Assembly (NCBI GenBank): GCA_025201865.1 | Contig: MU603030.1 | Coordinates: 2,010 to 17,976, forward strand | Origin: Ramicandelaber brevisporus | Lineage: Eukaryota > Kickxellomycota > Ramicandelaberales > Ramicandelaberaceae | Reading direction: 5' to 3' | Length of the DNA: 15,967 nucleotides | Shown here: positions 15,774 to 15,967 of the stretch, piece after piece | Layout of the letters: the number at the start of each line of letters is the position of its first letter | Numbering within the stretch: the stretch's first letter is position 1 | The notes under the pieces: generated by a model | What the model saw: the letters and a program-made list of their open reading frames with translations, nothing else | Databases searched by the model: none | What the model was told of the DNA's origin: nothing | Translations under genes and position numbers: made by a program

Positions 15774-15967
15774 ATGGACACCTCGAGTGTGAGAGCTCAT
15801 TGTGCCTGGTGGTGTACGTGGCTGTTTTTTTCTATTGTGTTTTTCTATTGTGCTTTTCTATTGTGCTTTTCTATTGTGCTTTTCTGTATATATTCTGCCT
15901 TTGTCGACCGTCTGCTTCAGCATCCGTAGGGTCAGCTTCACGCAAGCACTCGCCTCCAACTGTTTTT
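15774..15967 (+). CDS. Weak candidate: 5' end of an unknown gene, possibly with one intron, cut by the window edge
   Basis: An ATG in a strong context (AAAATGG) follows a CT-rich leader. Read without splicing it encodes 51 residues, mostly hydrophobic because of a 13-bp repeat, ending at 15929. Read with a possible intron, GTACGT at 15814 to TTCAG at 15920, the frame stays open to the end of the window, with exons of 40 and 47 bases. The putative intron is T-rich and contains the 13-bp tandem repeat; I see no clear branch point. I do not recognise the encoded residues. No other gene here shows an intron, which counts against this reading. Confidence 0.2.
15832..15883. repeat. Four tandem copies of a 13-bp unit CTATTGTGCTTTT
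   Basis: Copies start at 15832, 15845, 15858 and 15871. The last three are identical; the first has T for C at position nine. A 13-base unit shifts frame at each copy, so it is unlikely to be maintained as coding sequence. Confidence 0.95.

Noticed and set aside
15832-15883. A regularly spaced repeat considered as a CRISPR-like array
   Set aside because: Units are 13 bp and directly adjacent with no spacers. It is a simple minisatellite in eukaryotic DNA.

Overview
The window looks like nuclear DNA of a fungus with few introns. The first gene encodes a cytosolic-type arginyl-tRNA synthetase whose conserved blocks read like the fungal enzyme. Every recognisable protein runs as one uninterrupted ORF, including one of 4.7 kb. 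Genes are separated by CT-rich leaders, TATA boxes and AATAAA signals, and the DNA carries many microsatellites and CAA/CAG glutamine tracts. An intron-poor early-diverging lineage (Zoopagomycota, for example Kickxellomycotina) would fit, but that placement is an inference. I see no mobile element, rRNA, tRNA or CRISPR array.

Layout, left to right: (1) 1-1200, the 3' two thirds of arginyl-tRNA synthetase (+). (2) 1556-2461, a six-helix membrane protein of the sphingomyelin-synthase/PAP2_C family (+) in which all three catalytic residues appear to be replaced. (3) 2808-4181, a DUF4436-type membrane protein (-), convergent with gene 2. (4) 4182-5631, a long non-coding stretch with triplet repeats, inverted repeats, an orphan TATA box and, at its right end, a cluster of palindromes. 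(5) 5632-6150, a small secreted protein of unknown family (+). (6) 6581-7141, a four-helix membrane protein (+). (7) 7582-9432, a gamma-glutamyltransferase (+). (8) 9585-14339, an ATRX/ARIP4-type SNF2 chromatin-remodelling ATPase with long low-complexity regions and two SUMO-interaction-like motifs (+). (9) 14690-15196, a secreted CAP/SCP-domain protein (-). (10) 15197-15967, the CAP promoter, microsatellites, a 13-bp tandem repeat and a weak candidate for the start of another gene.

The genes do not form a pathway. This is an ordinary eukaryotic gene neighbourhood with individual promoters. Several products concern the cell surface or secretory route: the SMS-like protein, the DUF4436 protein, two secreted proteins, the tetraspan protein and GGT. 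The items most worth a second look are the apparently catalytically dead sphingomyelin-synthase homologue, the palindrome cluster before the orphan secreted protein, the divergent SNF2 ATPase with its SIM-like motifs, and the CAP protein lacking a conserved histidine.
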